From: CAWIVH01 sp963839475
Lineage (GTDB): Bacteria > Acidobacteriota > UBA6911
DNA length: 64,000 nt
Assembly: GCA_963839475.1 (NCBI GenBank)
Contig: CAWIVH010000015.1
Location: 558,001-622,000, forward strand
Direction of reading: 5' to 3'
Shown: piece after piece, positions 47,542 through 57,328 of the stretch
Numbering within the stretch: the stretch's first letter is position 1
Layout: every line of letters starts with the position of its first letter
Translations under genes and position numbers: made by a program
Notes under the pieces: model-generated
What the model was told of the DNA's origin: nothing
Database searches by the model: none
What the model saw: the letters and a program-made list of their open reading frames with translations, nothing else

Positions 47542-48414
47542 ATGAATCGGACGAGAACCTTTTTGCTTATGGCTGCTTTGACAGCCCTGTTTCTCTGGGC
47601 CGGCCATGCCTTCGGCGGGCAGGGCGGGTTGATGCTTGCGCTCGGGCTCGCCGTTCTCATGAATTTCGGGACGTACTGGTTTTCGGACCGGATCGTGCTG
47701 CGCATGCACGGAGCCCAGGAGGTTCCCGAACATTCAGCTCCCGGCTTGCACCAGATGGTGCGAAGGCTGGCGAGGCGTGCGAACATGCCGGTTCCGAAGC
47801 TCTATATTATTGACGAAGAATCCCCGAATGCCTTCGCAACCGGTCGGGATCCGGCGCATGCAGCCGTTGCTGTTACCCGAGGCCTTCTGCGTGTGCTAGA
47901 TCGGGAGGAGGTGGAGGGGGTGCTGGCGCATGAAATCGCCCATGTGCGAAACCGTGACACGCTGGTCATGGCGATTGCAGCTACGCTCGCGGGCGCCCTG
48001 AGTACGCTTGCCAACATGGCGATGTGGGCCGGTATGCTCGGCGGTAATAGGAGTGAAGACCATGGGGAGAGCGGGCCTGGACCTTTTGCCGGCCTGTTGG
48101 GTGTCCTGGTGGCGCCGTTTGCCGCCATGCTCATCCAGATGGCGATCTCCCGCTCCCGGGAATTCGTCGCCGATGAATATGGCGCTCAGCTTTCGGGTAA
48201 TCCGGCAGCCCTGGCTATGGCTCTAAAGAAGATCGAAGCCTTCAGTCACCGCGTGCCTATGGAGACGGGATCACCCGCGACCGCTCATATGTTCATCCTT
48301 AATCCGTTCGCCGGCGGTGGTCTGATGCAGCTTTTCAGCACGCACCCGTGCACAGACGAGCGGGTTGCCAGGCTGATGGAAATGCATAAGACTGGCTATC
48401 GGCTGGCTGCTTGA
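47542..48414 (+). CDS. htpX: membrane zinc metalloprotease HtpX (M48)
   Basis: 290 residues from ATG 47542, preceded by GGAAGGGAC. Two N-terminal helices (MNRTRTFLLMAALTALFLWA and MLALGLAVLMNFGTYWF), the zinc motif HEIAH at ~130-134 and the third ligand Glu in EFVADEYGAQLSG (~210), then a SHR-P segment typical of HtpX. The N-terminus and size match E. coli HtpX, a stress-induced inner-membrane protease that works with FtsH on misfolded membrane proteins. It is transcribed away from nhaR-ftsH and is followed by a TerC-family gene 90 bases later. Confidence 0.95.
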   Translation: MNRTRTFLLMAALTALFLWAGHAFGGQGGLMLALGLAVLMNFGTYWFSDRIVLRMHGAQEVPEHSAPGLHQMVRRLARRANMPVPKLYIIDEESPNAFATGRDPAHAAVAVTRGLLRVLDREEVEGVLAHEIAHVRNRDTLVMAIAATLAGALSTLANMAMWAGMLGGNRSEDHGESGPGPFAGLLGVLVAPFAAMLIQMAISRSREFVADEYGAQLSGNPAALAMALKKIEAFSHRVPMETGSPATAHMFILNPFAGGGLMQLFSTHPCTDERVARLMEMHKTGYRLAA

Positions 48415-48435
48415 TGTCTCAAGTTGTCGATGGTT

Positions 48436-48465
48436 CCGGCAGCGCCGGATTTCAGACGCTGCCGG
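48436..48465 (+). terminator. 9-bp hairpin between htpX and the TerC-family gene
   Basis: Perfect arms CCGGCAGCG (48436-48444) and CGCTGCCGG (48457-48465), 12-base loop, 22 bases after the htpX stop. No T-run. It may attenuate or stabilise the htpX message rather than end it. Confidence 0.45.
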
Positions 48466-48503
48466 TGGTTGGCCTTGATAGGAATTCAGGATAGGGAGCT
48501 GCA

Positions 48504-49532
48504 GTGGAGATTATTCTTTTCCCGTTCGCAGATTACTGGTGGCTGTACGGCGCATTTATCATTTTTGTTCTGGCTCTGCTGGCCCTCGACCTGGGCGTGT
48601 TCCACCGCAAGGCGCACTCGGTCTCCTATCGCGAGGCGGCGATCTGGAGTGCCGTCTGGGTCGTTCTGGCCCTGGCATTCAACTACGCGCTGTACCACTA
48701 TTCCAGCTGGCAGTTCGCCCGCGATCCGCGCCTTGGCGCTATTCCCGGGTTCAGCGCCGCCGACAGCGCACGCCAGGTTGCACTGGAGTTTCTCACCGGC
48801 TATATCGTGGAGAAAACCCTCTCGGTCGACAATATTTTCCTGTTTGTGGTTGTCTTCGGGTTCTTTGCGGTGCCGCAGGTGTACCAGCACCGGATTCTGT
48901 TCTATGGTGTTCTGGGAGCCCTCATTTTCCGCAGTATCTTCATCGCCCTGGGATCGGCACTTCTGGCGTACCATTGGGTCATCTGGCTTTTCGGCGGTTT
49001 CCTGATTCTGACAGGCATCAAGATGTTGTTCGCGCCGGAAATATCCGTCGATCCGGATCGCAATCCTGTCGTGCGGCTCTTCCGCAAACTCGTTCCGGTC
49101 ACGGCCGAGCCGCAGGGTCAGAAGTTCCTGGTGCGGATTGCCGGCAAAATCCACGCCACACCGCTGCTCCTGGCCTTGCTTTTCATCGAGTTGAGCGACA
49201 TTGTCTTTGCAGTCGATTCCGTGCCGGCTATCTTTGCCATCACGCGGGAACCGTTGATCGTCTTCACCTCCAATGTCTTCGCCATCCTGGGATTGAGGTC
49301 GCTCTATTTCCTGCTGGCAGGGGCGGTTCACTCCTTTCATCTCCTTAAATATGGGCTCGCCCTCGTCCTCATATTCGTAGGTCTGAAAATGGCCTGGCTC
49401 AACGAGTTGTTTGGAGGAAAGTTCCCCATCGGTATTTCACTGGCGGTCATTGCGGGAATTGTCGGCGGTTCGATGCTGCTATCCTTCCTGATCCCCAGGA
49501 AACCAAGCCCTGCCAATACCCACGGGAATTGA
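48504..49532 (+). CDS. TerC/Alx-family membrane protein
   Basis: 342 residues from GTG 48504, with GGGAG upstream; there is no in-frame ATG that keeps the first helix. About nine membrane helices. Family motifs: LALDLGVFHRKAHSVSYREA (~20-45), TGYIVEKTLSVDNIFLF (~100) with the conserved acidic and Asp-Asn residues, and LSDIVFAVDSVPAIFAI (~230). The length and N-terminus match Alx-type members, which handle manganese or cope with alkaline pH and tellurite. In some bacteria TerC proteins assist insertion of exported proteins, which fits a location after htpX. No yybP-ykoY riboswitch fits the 90-base leader. Confidence 0.92.
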   Translation: MEIILFPFADYWWLYGAFIIFVLALLALDLGVFHRKAHSVSYREAAIWSAVWVVLALAFNYALYHYSSWQFARDPRLGAIPGFSAADSARQVALEFLTGYIVEKTLSVDNIFLFVVVFGFFAVPQVYQHRILFYGVLGALIFRSIFIALGSALLAYHWVIWLFGGFLILTGIKMLFAPEISVDPDRNPVVRLFRKLVPVTAEPQGQKFLVRIAGKIHATPLLLALLFIELSDIVFAVDSVPAIFAITREPLIVFTSNVFAILGLRSLYFLLAGAVHSFHLLKYGLALVLIFVGLKMAWLNELFGGKFPIGISLAVIAGIVGGSMLLSFLIPRKPSPANTHGN

Positions 49533-49901
49533 AAACAAAATAGCGCGAATGGATCCAAAAACTGCAGGGCGCCCAGTGACGCGGGGCTGTCTGTCCATCT
49601 GAGAGCAGCGGATCGTCGGCCAGGTCAGTTGGGCGATACTCCGTGCGATATCATTGTGCCAAGGCGGGTCTCCCTGCAATCACGAAGTCTTTCCACGACA
49701 AAATCAGAAATGCCCACCGGTGTGCAGGCACGAGATGGCTGCAGTGTCTCGATCACCGTGGCTCCCCGATCTCCTCATCCGCCTGGCTGAGCGCCTCCTT
49801 CATGCCGCCCGTGAAAGTGGAAAAGGATTCATTAATAAATTCAATGAGAAAATATATCCATCGGAGTTCCAGATATCACCTCACCTCTTATTCCGTTGAA
49901 A
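49533..49901. other. intergenic region between two convergent genes
   Basis: About 370 bases. Several short frames (for example an 81-codon plus-strand frame at 49654-49899) lack ribosome sites and family marks and are not called. No strong hairpin. Confidence 0.35.
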
Positions 49902-50375
49902 TCAATATCCATCCCAAGCGCGCTTGAGTCCTGCGATGTCGATCTTGATCATGGTCATCATTGCGGCCATGGCTTTCTGTACTTTGATGGGATCGGGGTC
50001 GCTCAGCATCTCCATGAGTAGCTTTGGATTGACTTGCCATGACAAGCCGAACTTGTCGGTGAGCCAACCGCATGCTATCTCCTGACCCCCTTCCTTCAGT
50101 TTGCTCCAGTAGGTGTCGATTTCCTCCTGCGTCTCGCACTGCACGGAAATGGAGAAACCTTGCGAGAAGGAGAACTGCGGGCCTCCATTGAGCGCCACGA
50201 ATTCGCGGCCGTCCAATTCGAACGACACTGTCATCACGCTGCCTTCCGGCGCGGGTGTGCCTTTAGGATATCGCGTGATGCCGGTGATACGCGAGTTGGG
50301 GAAAATCGAGGTGTAGAATTTTGCGGCTTCTTCCGCCTGATCGTTGAACGTGAGAAAGCTGATGATCTGTGTCAT
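49902..50375 (-). CDS. VOC-superfamily (PhnB-like) protein
   Basis: 157 residues. It opens MTQIISFLTFNDQAEEAAKFYTSIF and has the SVMTVSFELDGREFVALNGGP, CETQEEIDTYW and CGWLTDKFGLSWQV blocks of the PhnB/'3-demethylubiquinone-9 methyltransferase' group of glyoxalase-fold proteins. These act as small dioxygenases, lyases or resistance proteins; most have no known substrate. Full length and intact. No operon partner: neighbours on both sides run the other way. Confidence 0.9.
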   Translation of the reverse strand: MTQIISFLTFNDQAEEAAKFYTSIFPNSRITGITRYPKGTPAPEGSVMTVSFELDGREFVALNGGPQFSFSQGFSISVQCETQEEIDTYWSKLKEGGQEIACGWLTDKFGLSWQVNPKLLMEMLSDPDPIKVQKAMAAMMTMIKIDIAGLKRAWDGY

Positions 50376-50608
50376 AGGGCAAGGTTACCATTCACCTTAC
50401 TAAATTTGAATTACTCTCGGATCGCTCTGCCTGGGCTGACCGAACTGAGAAGAACCCTGCCAATATCGCCTGCTCAACAACCGCGGCCGGTCTGTTCCAA
50501 TCTTCCTTGCTTGTACTGGCAGGACCCCTGCGATAAGATAGGTAAAAAAACCCGCCAAACTCATGTGAATTCCATGCCTGTGCATCATTGTCCGAAAGGA
50601 ACCGTGCC

Positions 50609-53600
50609 ATGCATACACGAATTCGAACGATGGGCCTGCTGTTTGCGCTTCTAATTTCAGTATCGCCGGGGCTGGCAGACACTCGACTGATTTTTCCAAG
50701 AATCGTCATTCAGAACGGAATATTTAGCGGCATCGCGATATCCAATCCGACCTCGGAGACGGCCACAATCAAGCTGACCGCCTACAATCCCGATGGCACA
50801 AAATTAGCCGCCACAGGAACGAAAAACGACGTTGTTCCTGCAGCAATTGCCTCCGGCGGTCAGTATCTAACACTTGCCAGCCAGGTGTTTGACCCGAATT
50901 CCATACTGGTAAACATTACGCCGAAATACTTATGGGTCGAGGTTACCAGCACTACTACAGGTTTGGCTGGCTTCTATATCGAAGGCGATGGCAGCATCAC
51001 TTTTCAATACGGCGGCGATCTCGGCACGCTTGGGACCGACCTCTACCTGCCGGGAGTGGAGAACTGGGGTTCAACCGTTACCGAAATCAGTCTGGTCAAC
51101 GCTGACACCTCAGGCAACGGCGGGGATGCGAATGTGACCGCGGATTTTCTGAGAACGGACGGAACAAAGGTAGATAGCAGGAATGTAGTCATCGCCAAAG
51201 CCGCTTCCCTGCAAGGCCCGCTCGCGACCATTCCAGCGTTCAAGCTGCCCTCATTCAATCAGGTCGCGGCAATGCGGGTTCATAGCGACCGGCCCATTCT
51301 CTGCTACGGTATTGTGAAACCGCAATCGGGCAAGACCCCGATCGCGCTGCCGGCTGAGGATGCCACGACTCCGGCAAAGACGCTTTATTTCCCGCAACTG
51401 GCAGACGGCAAGGGATGGAGCACGAGCATCAGCATCTCAAATCTGAACTTTACGGCCCAGATTCTTGTTGCAGTGACGGTGTATGACAAAAATGGAAATA
51501 TCTTCGTCGACCCGACTATTACCAATCCGGTTTCAGTTGCGATTCCGGCGGGTGGATTTCTGCGTTCGAATTTCAGGGACTTGTTTCCCTTTACCGACAC
51601 CTCGTACAAGGAGGGCTGGCTGCAAGTCAACGCGTCCTCGCCTTCCATCCATGGATTCGTTGAGTACGGATTCGGAAATAACCGTGCCCTGGTGATCGCG
51701 CAGCTCAACCCCCTGCAGCGGTCGATGTTTTCTCACCAAGCCCAATCCTCCACCTGTTCCGGCTGCCCTTCCTATTTCACCGGCTTGGCAATACTCAATT
51801 CGGGAACATTGGCGGCGAACGTTGAGATATTCTCCTTGGATCCGCAGGGAAATACCCGGGGCCGGATACAGACCGTTCTGAGGCCCGGTCAAAGAACGTC
51901 GCAGCTGCTGTATCAGCTGGTCAGTGAATCTGAGGGCACTAACGGCGGAGCAGTTTTTGTGCGCAGCGATCGGCCGGTATTTGTCACGGAGCTTTTCGCC
52001 AAGAATGACGGTGGCAATGTCAGCGCCCTGGCGAATGTGCCGCCTCAACAGGTGACGGCTACTTTCAACCCTAAGTCCAACCTGGCGAACATTACCCCCA
52101 GCCCGCAAGTGGCTGTGATTGAGACCAAAAAAACAAGACAATTCTCGGTCCCCGGAGTAAGCGGGGGGATGGTATGGGCAGTAAGCGGCTCCTCGGGACC
52201 TGATATCGGCACTATCTCGAGCGCCGGTTTGTACACAGCTCCCGCCAAGGCGCCGGCCCCCCACACGCTGACGATTCATGCTGCGGCTGCAAGCGGCAAT
52301 AACTCGGGTGCCTCGTCCATCGACGTTGTGCAGCGTGAACAACTCATCGGGGGGCTCACCCTGGTAACGGCAGTCGCCTACCTGGAAAACCTGAGACGAT
52401 TCTTTGTAGCAGAGCAAAAAATCGTCTCCCCTGCACCCTCGGACGGTTTTGCTGCACCCACGGCCAACACGCAGCTTTCCGAGGTGGTTATTGCGGGCGG
52501 TGTCCCGACAAATGTTGCCTTCTTCTCTATCGCAGGGGACACCATTGCCAAGATGCTTCCCTATGACAGTGGCGGCAAATCCTACATGTTGCTTGCCGGG
52601 CGCGACAGCGGAAAGATATATCGGCTGGACATCGTTGGAAAGATCCTGAAAACAGTAGTCTCGGGACTCAACCAGCCGACTGCCATGGCGCTGGACCCCT
52701 CTACAGGCAACCTGCTGGTCGCGGAAGCGGGGGCTCAACAGATCACGATCATTACGCCGGCGCAGATTATTGCGGCATCCGATCCCTCTGTTGCGGCCCC
52801 ATCCGGAGGGGGCCGAAGGCTGCAGGCGCTCTCGGTGCCCAACATTCAGGGAATCACAGTCGACAGGTGCACGGGCAGTGTTTACATCTCCGATACAAGT
52901 GGTGAACTGGTGGAATACCAGGGGTCCTCGAGGCGTGTGGTCGAGAGAGGGTTGGACCATCCCACACAACTGCAGGCGATCTGGCGTACGGGATTCACAT
53001 GCGCAACTGCTTTGACCATTGGGATTGTCGAGGCGGGCAAAATCAGCCTTTCCTTCCCCAAACAGCAAATTCCGCGAGTCACACTCTTTGAAAATATCCA
53101 GGGCCTCAATGACATCACCTTCCTTCCCCTAGGTAATCCGTTCTCCTCAGGCGCAGAAGCATCCGTATGCCTTTCCCAATCGTCGTCAGTCCCCAATCAA
53201 GGCCAGGTTTCAAACGTTCCCATGGGCGGCATTTTCCTGGGAACCCCTCCGGAGACGATTGGAACGCTGCGCGGACTCTACGGGGGTAGCGGACCGAATG
53301 TGGACCCGATTGGCGACACCTTCGACGCCGGCAGCGCCGCACCGGGTGGATCTGTTGTCCCCGATATTGTTTCGGTGACTGGTTCGGTGCTCGGAGGGCA
53401 GTCGGTGATCACGATCAAATTTGTCGCCCCTGTTACTCTGCTGGGCCCGTACCTCGGTCCGGGACTGGGCTTCGATGGTCTTCGGGCGCTTGTGTTCTTG
53501 AAGAGCAAGCCGGGCCAGAGCCTCGAACAATACCCCGTGACCTTCTCTGAGTATTTCCCGTTCGGTGATCCGGGAACATACCTCTTCGACTCCTTTATCC

Positions 53601-53824
53601 AGGTCCATCCTGACACGGGAGTGAATTACTTTTCAGTAACAGGTGCCTATGCTGTGGTGAAGGTGAGCGCAATTGGCAACACGCTGATGCTTTCTCTTCC
53701 AACCAGCGTGCTAGATCTGAGGGTAACCCGTGCCGTTGTTATGGTTGGCGGTCCCGCGAAAATCTCGGACGTCGCCCCTAACAACGGCCTTCTCTACCTT
53801 GGCTACGAACCAGTCGTCTATTGA
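50609..53824 (+). CDS. large secreted protein with beta-propeller region
   Basis: 1,071 residues from ATG 50609, behind AAAGGA; a second ATG at 50630 would also leave a signal peptide (MGLLFALLISVSPGLA). The first ~480 residues repeat a beta-sandwich pattern (FPRIVIQNGIFSGIAISNP; FPQLADGKGWSTSISISN; FTGLAILNSGTLAANVEIF), the same block at least three times. A short Ig-like stretch follows (~490-570). Residues ~580-820 look like an NHL/YVTN-type propeller (PTAMALDPSTGNLLVAEAG; IQGITVDRCTGSVYISDTS). The C-terminal ~250 residues are unrecognised. No enzyme motif; a surface or matrix role is inferred. Confidence 0.75.
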   Translation: MHTRIRTMGLLFALLISVSPGLADTRLIFPRIVIQNGIFSGIAISNPTSETATIKLTAYNPDGTKLAATGTKNDVVPAAIASGGQYLTLASQVFDPNSILVNITPKYLWVEVTSTTTGLAGFYIEGDGSITFQYGGDLGTLGTDLYLPGVENWGSTVTEISLVNADTSGNGGDANVTADFLRTDGTKVDSRNVVIAKAASLQGPLATIPAFKLPSFNQVAAMRVHSDRPILCYGIVKPQSGKTPIALPAEDATTPAKTLYFPQLADGKGWSTSISISNLNFTAQILVAVTVYDKNGNIFVDPTITNPVSVAIPAGGFLRSNFRDLFPFTDTSYKEGWLQVNASSPSIHGFVEYGFGNNRALVIAQLNPLQRSMFSHQAQSSTCSGCPSYFTGLAILNSGTLAANVEIFSLDPQGNTRGRIQTVLRPGQRTSQLLYQLVSESEGTNGGAVFVRSDRPVFVTELFAKNDGGNVSALANVPPQQVTATFNPKSNLANITPSPQVAVIETKKTRQFSVPGVSGGMVWAVSGSSGPDIGTISSAGLYTAPAKAPAPHTLTIHAAAASGNNSGASSIDVVQREQLIGGLTLVTAVAYLENLRRFFVAEQKIVSPAPSDGFAAPTANTQLSEVVIAGGVPTNVAFFSIAGDTIAKMLPYDSGGKSYMLLAGRDSGKIYRLDIVGKILKTVVSGLNQPTAMALDPSTGNLLVAEAGAQQITIITPAQIIAASDPSVAAPSGGGRRLQALSVPNIQGITVDRCTGSVYISDTSGELVEYQGSSRRVVERGLDHPTQLQAIWRTGFTCATALTIGIVEAGKISLSFPKQQIPRVTLFENIQGLNDITFLPLGNPFSSGAEASVCLSQSSSVPNQGQVSNVPMGGIFLGTPPETIGTLRGLYGGSGPNVDPIGDTFDAGSAAPGGSVVPDIVSVTGSVLGGQSVITIKFVAPVTLLGPYLGPGLGFDGLRALVFLKSKPGQSLEQYPVTFSEYFPFGDPGTYLFDSFIQVHPDTGVNYFSVTGAYAVVKVSAIGNTLMLSLPTSVLDLRVTRAVVMVGGPAKISDVAPNNGLLYLGYEPVVY

Positions 53825-54352
53825 ATTTACAGGTAACTTCAACGTTGGAGCGTGTCCCTGCAACCGGACTTTGGGAAGGCGGCCGCCAGTAACCGTTTTG
53901 AAATCTGCCGCAAATCGCGCAGTTTCATAAAGATTTCGGGCGGGCGGTCGCCGGGGTTGCCCCTGCGGTATTCTACTCATGCACACCAATACAAATCGTC
54001 TTTCCAGTCTGAGCTGCTGAGAGTTTGCGTGGAATCGATATGGAATATTCGCACACATTTCCTGCTAAAAGTTGGACGGCAGAGGAATGGTAATCATGAA
54101 TCAGACCGAAACCACAAAGCTGAAACGCACTGCCGTCCTGAAGTTCCTGCAAGCGGACCTGTCGCGAGATCCGCGCGCACTGGGGATCACCCACCTGGCC
54201 ATTTGCATCCAACTAATTTCGCCGACCAACCACTCAAGATTTTGCTATAGGCGCCGATTCACCTGCACTATGATCGGCACACTACCGTTTTTCAAAACTG
54301 AATGTTGAGGCGATCCAGGACTGTTAACGAGCTCCCCAGGAGGGCAATGTCC
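53825..54352. other. 530-base intergenic region
   Basis: A 70-codon plus-strand frame from ATG 54096 (MNQTETTKLKRTAVL), behind AGAGGAATGG, is the only candidate gene; it resembles nothing I know and is not called. Further right, AGGAGGG at 54338-54344 serves the next gene. No RNA or repeat recognised. Confidence 0.4.
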
Positions 54353-56680
54353 ATGAGGTCACTCGCTCTAATTGGTTTGACTTTCTTGTTCGCCGTGCAG
54401 TCGAGTTCGATGAGCTTCGCTCAGTCTAGAATCATCACAACGGTGGCCGGCAATGGATCTTCTGGATATAGCGGCGATGGCGGACCAGCGACCTCAGCTC
54501 TGTTGAATTTTCCAATGGGTGTGGCCGTAGATTCCGCAGGCAACCTCTTCATCGCGGACGATGGCAACGCCTGCATCCGCAAAGTATCCCTTTCAGGAAT
54601 CATCACTACAGTGGCCGGCAATGGATCTTCTGGATATGGCGGCGATGGCGGACCAGCGACTTCAGCTATGCTGCATTCTCCAAGGGGTGTAGCCGTAGAT
54701 TCCGCAGGCAACCTCTTCATCGCAGACACTGATAATTACCGCATCCGCAAGGTATCATCTTCAGGAATCATCACCACAGTGGCCGGCAATGGATCTTCTG
54801 GATTTGGCGGCGATGGCGGACCAGCGACCTCAGCTCTGTTGAATTTTCCAAGGGGTGTAGCCGTAGATTCCGCAGGTAACCTCTTCATCGCGGACGATGG
54901 CGACTCCCGCATCCGCAAAGTATCATCTTCAGGAATCATCACTACAGTGGCCGGCAATGGGTCTTCTGGATTTGGCGGCGATGGCGGACCAGCGACTTCG
55001 GCTCAGCTGCATTCTCCAAGGGGTGTAGCTTTAGATTCATCAGGCAACCTCTTCATCGCAGATGCCGATAATTACCGCATCCGCAAAGTATCCCCTTCAG
55101 GAATCATCACTACAGTGGCCGGCAATGGATCTTCTGGATATGGCGGCGATGGTGGACCAGCGACTTCAGCTCTATTAGATTTTCCGGTGGGTGTAGCCGT
55201 AGATTCTGCAGGCAACCTCTTCATCGCGGACGATGGCGACTCCCGCATCCGCGAAGTATCATCCTCAGGAATCATCACTACAGTGGCCGGCAATGGATCT
55301 TCTGGATTTGGCGGTGATGGCGGACCAGCGACTTCGGCTCAGCTGCATTCTCCAAGGGGTGTAGTGGTAGATTCCACAGGCAACCTTTTCATCGCAGACG
55401 CGGATAACTACCGCATCCGAATGGTTGCTGGAGTAGGTGGTGTTTTGGCTTTCATTCCTCCAATGGCGGTCGGCCTGGGGCGGTTTGGAACCAGTGGCGG
55501 ATGGGTAACCACTCACGCCAACAAGGAAGGGGGCTATGCGACCCAGTCCTGGATACGTTTGCCCTGGGATGCATACAACGCGACTGGCGGAGGAGTTCAC
55601 CTTGCGATGGGGGATGTCGATGGTGACGGTCTGAACGAGTACGTGATGGGCTTGGATTCAGGCGGGGGCGGCTGGATCGCCATCCTGGATGATAGTTCCC
55701 ACCAAAACGTACTCCTGAAATGGATCCAGGTTGAATGGAACACCTATAACGCCGGAAATGGCGAGGTTTTCCCTGCGGTAGGAGACCTTGACGGTGATGG
55801 GAAAGCGGAAATCGTTGCTGGACTGGGTACAGGAGGACAAGGCTGGATTGAGATTTTTGGCAACGCCTCGACCGGATACCGGCATTTGGAATGGCGACAG
55901 ATCTCCTGGTCAGATTACAACACGGCGAACGGGACTGTGCATCCAGCGGTTGGGGACCTTGATGGAGATGGCAAGAGCGAAATCATCCTCGGGTTGGCAA
56001 ACGCAGGCGGCGGCTGGATCGAAGTGCTCCAGAGTGCGGCAGGCGGCTACGCGCACCAGTTATGGTTACAGGTTCATTGGCCCGAATACAATTCGTCGAA
56101 TGGGACCACGTGGCCAGCGGCCGGGGATATTGATGGTGATGGTCGTGCAGAAATCGTCATTGGGCTTGGCCAGGGGAGCCAGGGGTGGATCGAGTTCCTG
56201 GATGATCAGGTGGCGTCTTATGCCAGCCTGAAATGGTTCCAGATCCCATGGGATGCCTATAACTCCGCGAATGGCGAAACTCATCCTGCGGCAGGCAATC
56301 TCGATGCGGATTCTCGATCGGAGATTGTGTTCGGGCTTGGGCGCTTTGCTGGCCATGGAGGTTGGTTATTTGCCCTGGATGATGCCACCTCAGGTTATGG
56401 CTCATTGGGATGGTTCCAGGTTCCCTGGAATGCATTTGCGCACGATGGTGGAGAGACGTTTCCTGCCCTATCAATACTCAATACTTTCGCTGTTTGGTCT
56501 GCACCTGCGGCATATGATCAGCGCAATGATTCCACCACAGGCTCGCCGGGCGGCGATTTGATCCACTTCTATGCTCGTTCCAGTTCAGAAGCCACGCACT
56601 TCCTGTGGGAGATGAACGGCCCAATTACCGATTCATCCGTCGGCTTTCAGCTATTGATAGTGGAGTTTGATCAGCTATGA
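54353..56680 (+). CDS. secreted NHL-repeat / FG-GAP-like repeat protein
   Basis: 775 residues. ATG 54353 is 8 bases from AGGAGGG; the ATG at 54347 is too close but possible. Signal peptide MRSLALIGLTFLFAVQSSSMSFAQ. Residues ~27-362 are six 56-residue NHL units with ITTVAGNGSSG, GDGGPATSA, GVAVDSAGNLFIAD and IRKVS, which should close a six-bladed propeller. Residues ~385-710 carry about five units with GDxDGDG-type calcium loops (GDVDGDGLNEY, GDLDGDGKAEI, GDLDGDGKSEI, GDIDGDGRAEI), each followed by a GGGWIEIF-like strand, as in FG-GAP/VCBS propellers. Two propellers in one chain suggest surface binding; no catalytic motif. It stops cleanly at 56680. Confidence 0.85.
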   Translation: MRSLALIGLTFLFAVQSSSMSFAQSRIITTVAGNGSSGYSGDGGPATSALLNFPMGVAVDSAGNLFIADDGNACIRKVSLSGIITTVAGNGSSGYGGDGGPATSAMLHSPRGVAVDSAGNLFIADTDNYRIRKVSSSGIITTVAGNGSSGFGGDGGPATSALLNFPRGVAVDSAGNLFIADDGDSRIRKVSSSGIITTVAGNGSSGFGGDGGPATSAQLHSPRGVALDSSGNLFIADADNYRIRKVSPSGIITTVAGNGSSGYGGDGGPATSALLDFPVGVAVDSAGNLFIADDGDSRIREVSSSGIITTVAGNGSSGFGGDGGPATSAQLHSPRGVVVDSTGNLFIADADNYRIRMVAGVGGVLAFIPPMAVGLGRFGTSGGWVTTHANKEGGYATQSWIRLPWDAYNATGGGVHLAMGDVDGDGLNEYVMGLDSGGGGWIAILDDSSHQNVLLKWIQVEWNTYNAGNGEVFPAVGDLDGDGKAEIVAGLGTGGQGWIEIFGNASTGYRHLEWRQISWSDYNTANGTVHPAVGDLDGDGKSEIILGLANAGGGWIEVLQSAAGGYAHQLWLQVHWPEYNSSNGTTWPAAGDIDGDGRAEIVIGLGQGSQGWIEFLDDQVASYASLKWFQIPWDAYNSANGETHPAAGNLDADSRSEIVFGLGRFAGHGGWLFALDDATSGYGSLGWFQVPWNAFAHDGGETFPALSILNTFAVWSAPAAYDQRNDSTTGSPGGDLIHFYARSSSEATHFLWEMNGPITDSSVGFQLLIVEFDQL
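54431..55438 (+). repeat. six tandem 168-bp repeats in alternating A/B order
   Basis: Units start at 54431 and recur every 168 bases with no length change. Odd units have LLNFP or LLDFP and IADDGD/N; even units have LHSPRG and IAD-x-DNYRIR. The order is A-B-A-B-A-B, so the array grew by copying a 336-bp pair. The DNA identity is very high, including third-codon positions, which points to recent duplication or gene conversion. Confidence 0.9.
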
Positions 56681-56964
56681 CGAGTTCATGAATGCTTTAC
56701 CAGGTGAACAGGCGCGTTGGTTGCCTCCTCCCTCACTGCCATAATTGCTACGGTAGCCTGCAACGGGGCTATGCGTGAGCACCAGGCTAAAAAAACACAA
56801 TGAGAGTCTTGCCTTGCTTTTGTTCTGCTATTCCGAAGGCGTAAGGGTGCGTGTGAGGTGCGGAAATGTGGTCAAAAATGCGAGATTTTGATTAAATAAG
56901 CGCCTGTAAGCCTTTTAAAATCAATGAGCTCAACCCCCTGGAGCAACCTGTCACGCCGGAGCTA

Positions 56965-56992
56965 GCGAGTTCAAGTCTTGTCGGCCCCGCCA
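56965..56992 (+). other. tRNA/tmRNA 3'-end-like fragment
   Basis: The order is a 5-bp T-stem GCGAG/CTTGT (two G-U pairs) around a canonical T-loop TTCAAGT with G53 and C61, then CGGCCCC, one discriminator base G, and CCA (56990-56992). A matching GGGGCCG 5' acceptor strand about 65 bases upstream is absent, and so are D and anticodon arms. It is either a 3' remnant left by integration of an element into a tRNA or tmRNA gene, or chance. Confidence 0.4.
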
Positions 56993-57328
56993 TTCGCATA
57001 ATTACAGCCCCCGCAAAACGCTGCCTGAGGCTAGGAAAGCCGATTCGAATCAAACCATGCAAAATAATAGAGCTGATAGCCCGAATAAGCTCTTTTGGAT
57101 CGAATTTGCTGGTATATCGGAACGAATCCTGCTTCCGGCGCGAACCTGATTAAGTGCTTTGTACGATCCCCATCCATGAGTCCGACCGGCATCGAAATTC
57201 AATATAGGCATTGACAACTGCATGTTCCTGAATATGCTTGTCGTCAAAAGTGGATGCAAAGATCCTGAGACAATTATGGTCGCTGACGGAGCCTCCTTGG
57301 TTACGCCGGTCTCAGGGGAGCGAATAGC

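Noticed and set aside
51533..53068. A 511-codon minus-strand frame opposite the secreted propeller protein
   Set aside because: No start signals or motifs; composition of a shadow.
54431..55438. CRISPR-like array
   Set aside because: The 168-bp repeats are contiguous and in frame, with no unique spacers; they encode NHL blades.
56764..56992. Complete tmRNA gene
   Set aside because: A GGGGCTA at 56764 could mimic a 5' end, but there is no TTCGAC motif or tag frame and the length is too short.
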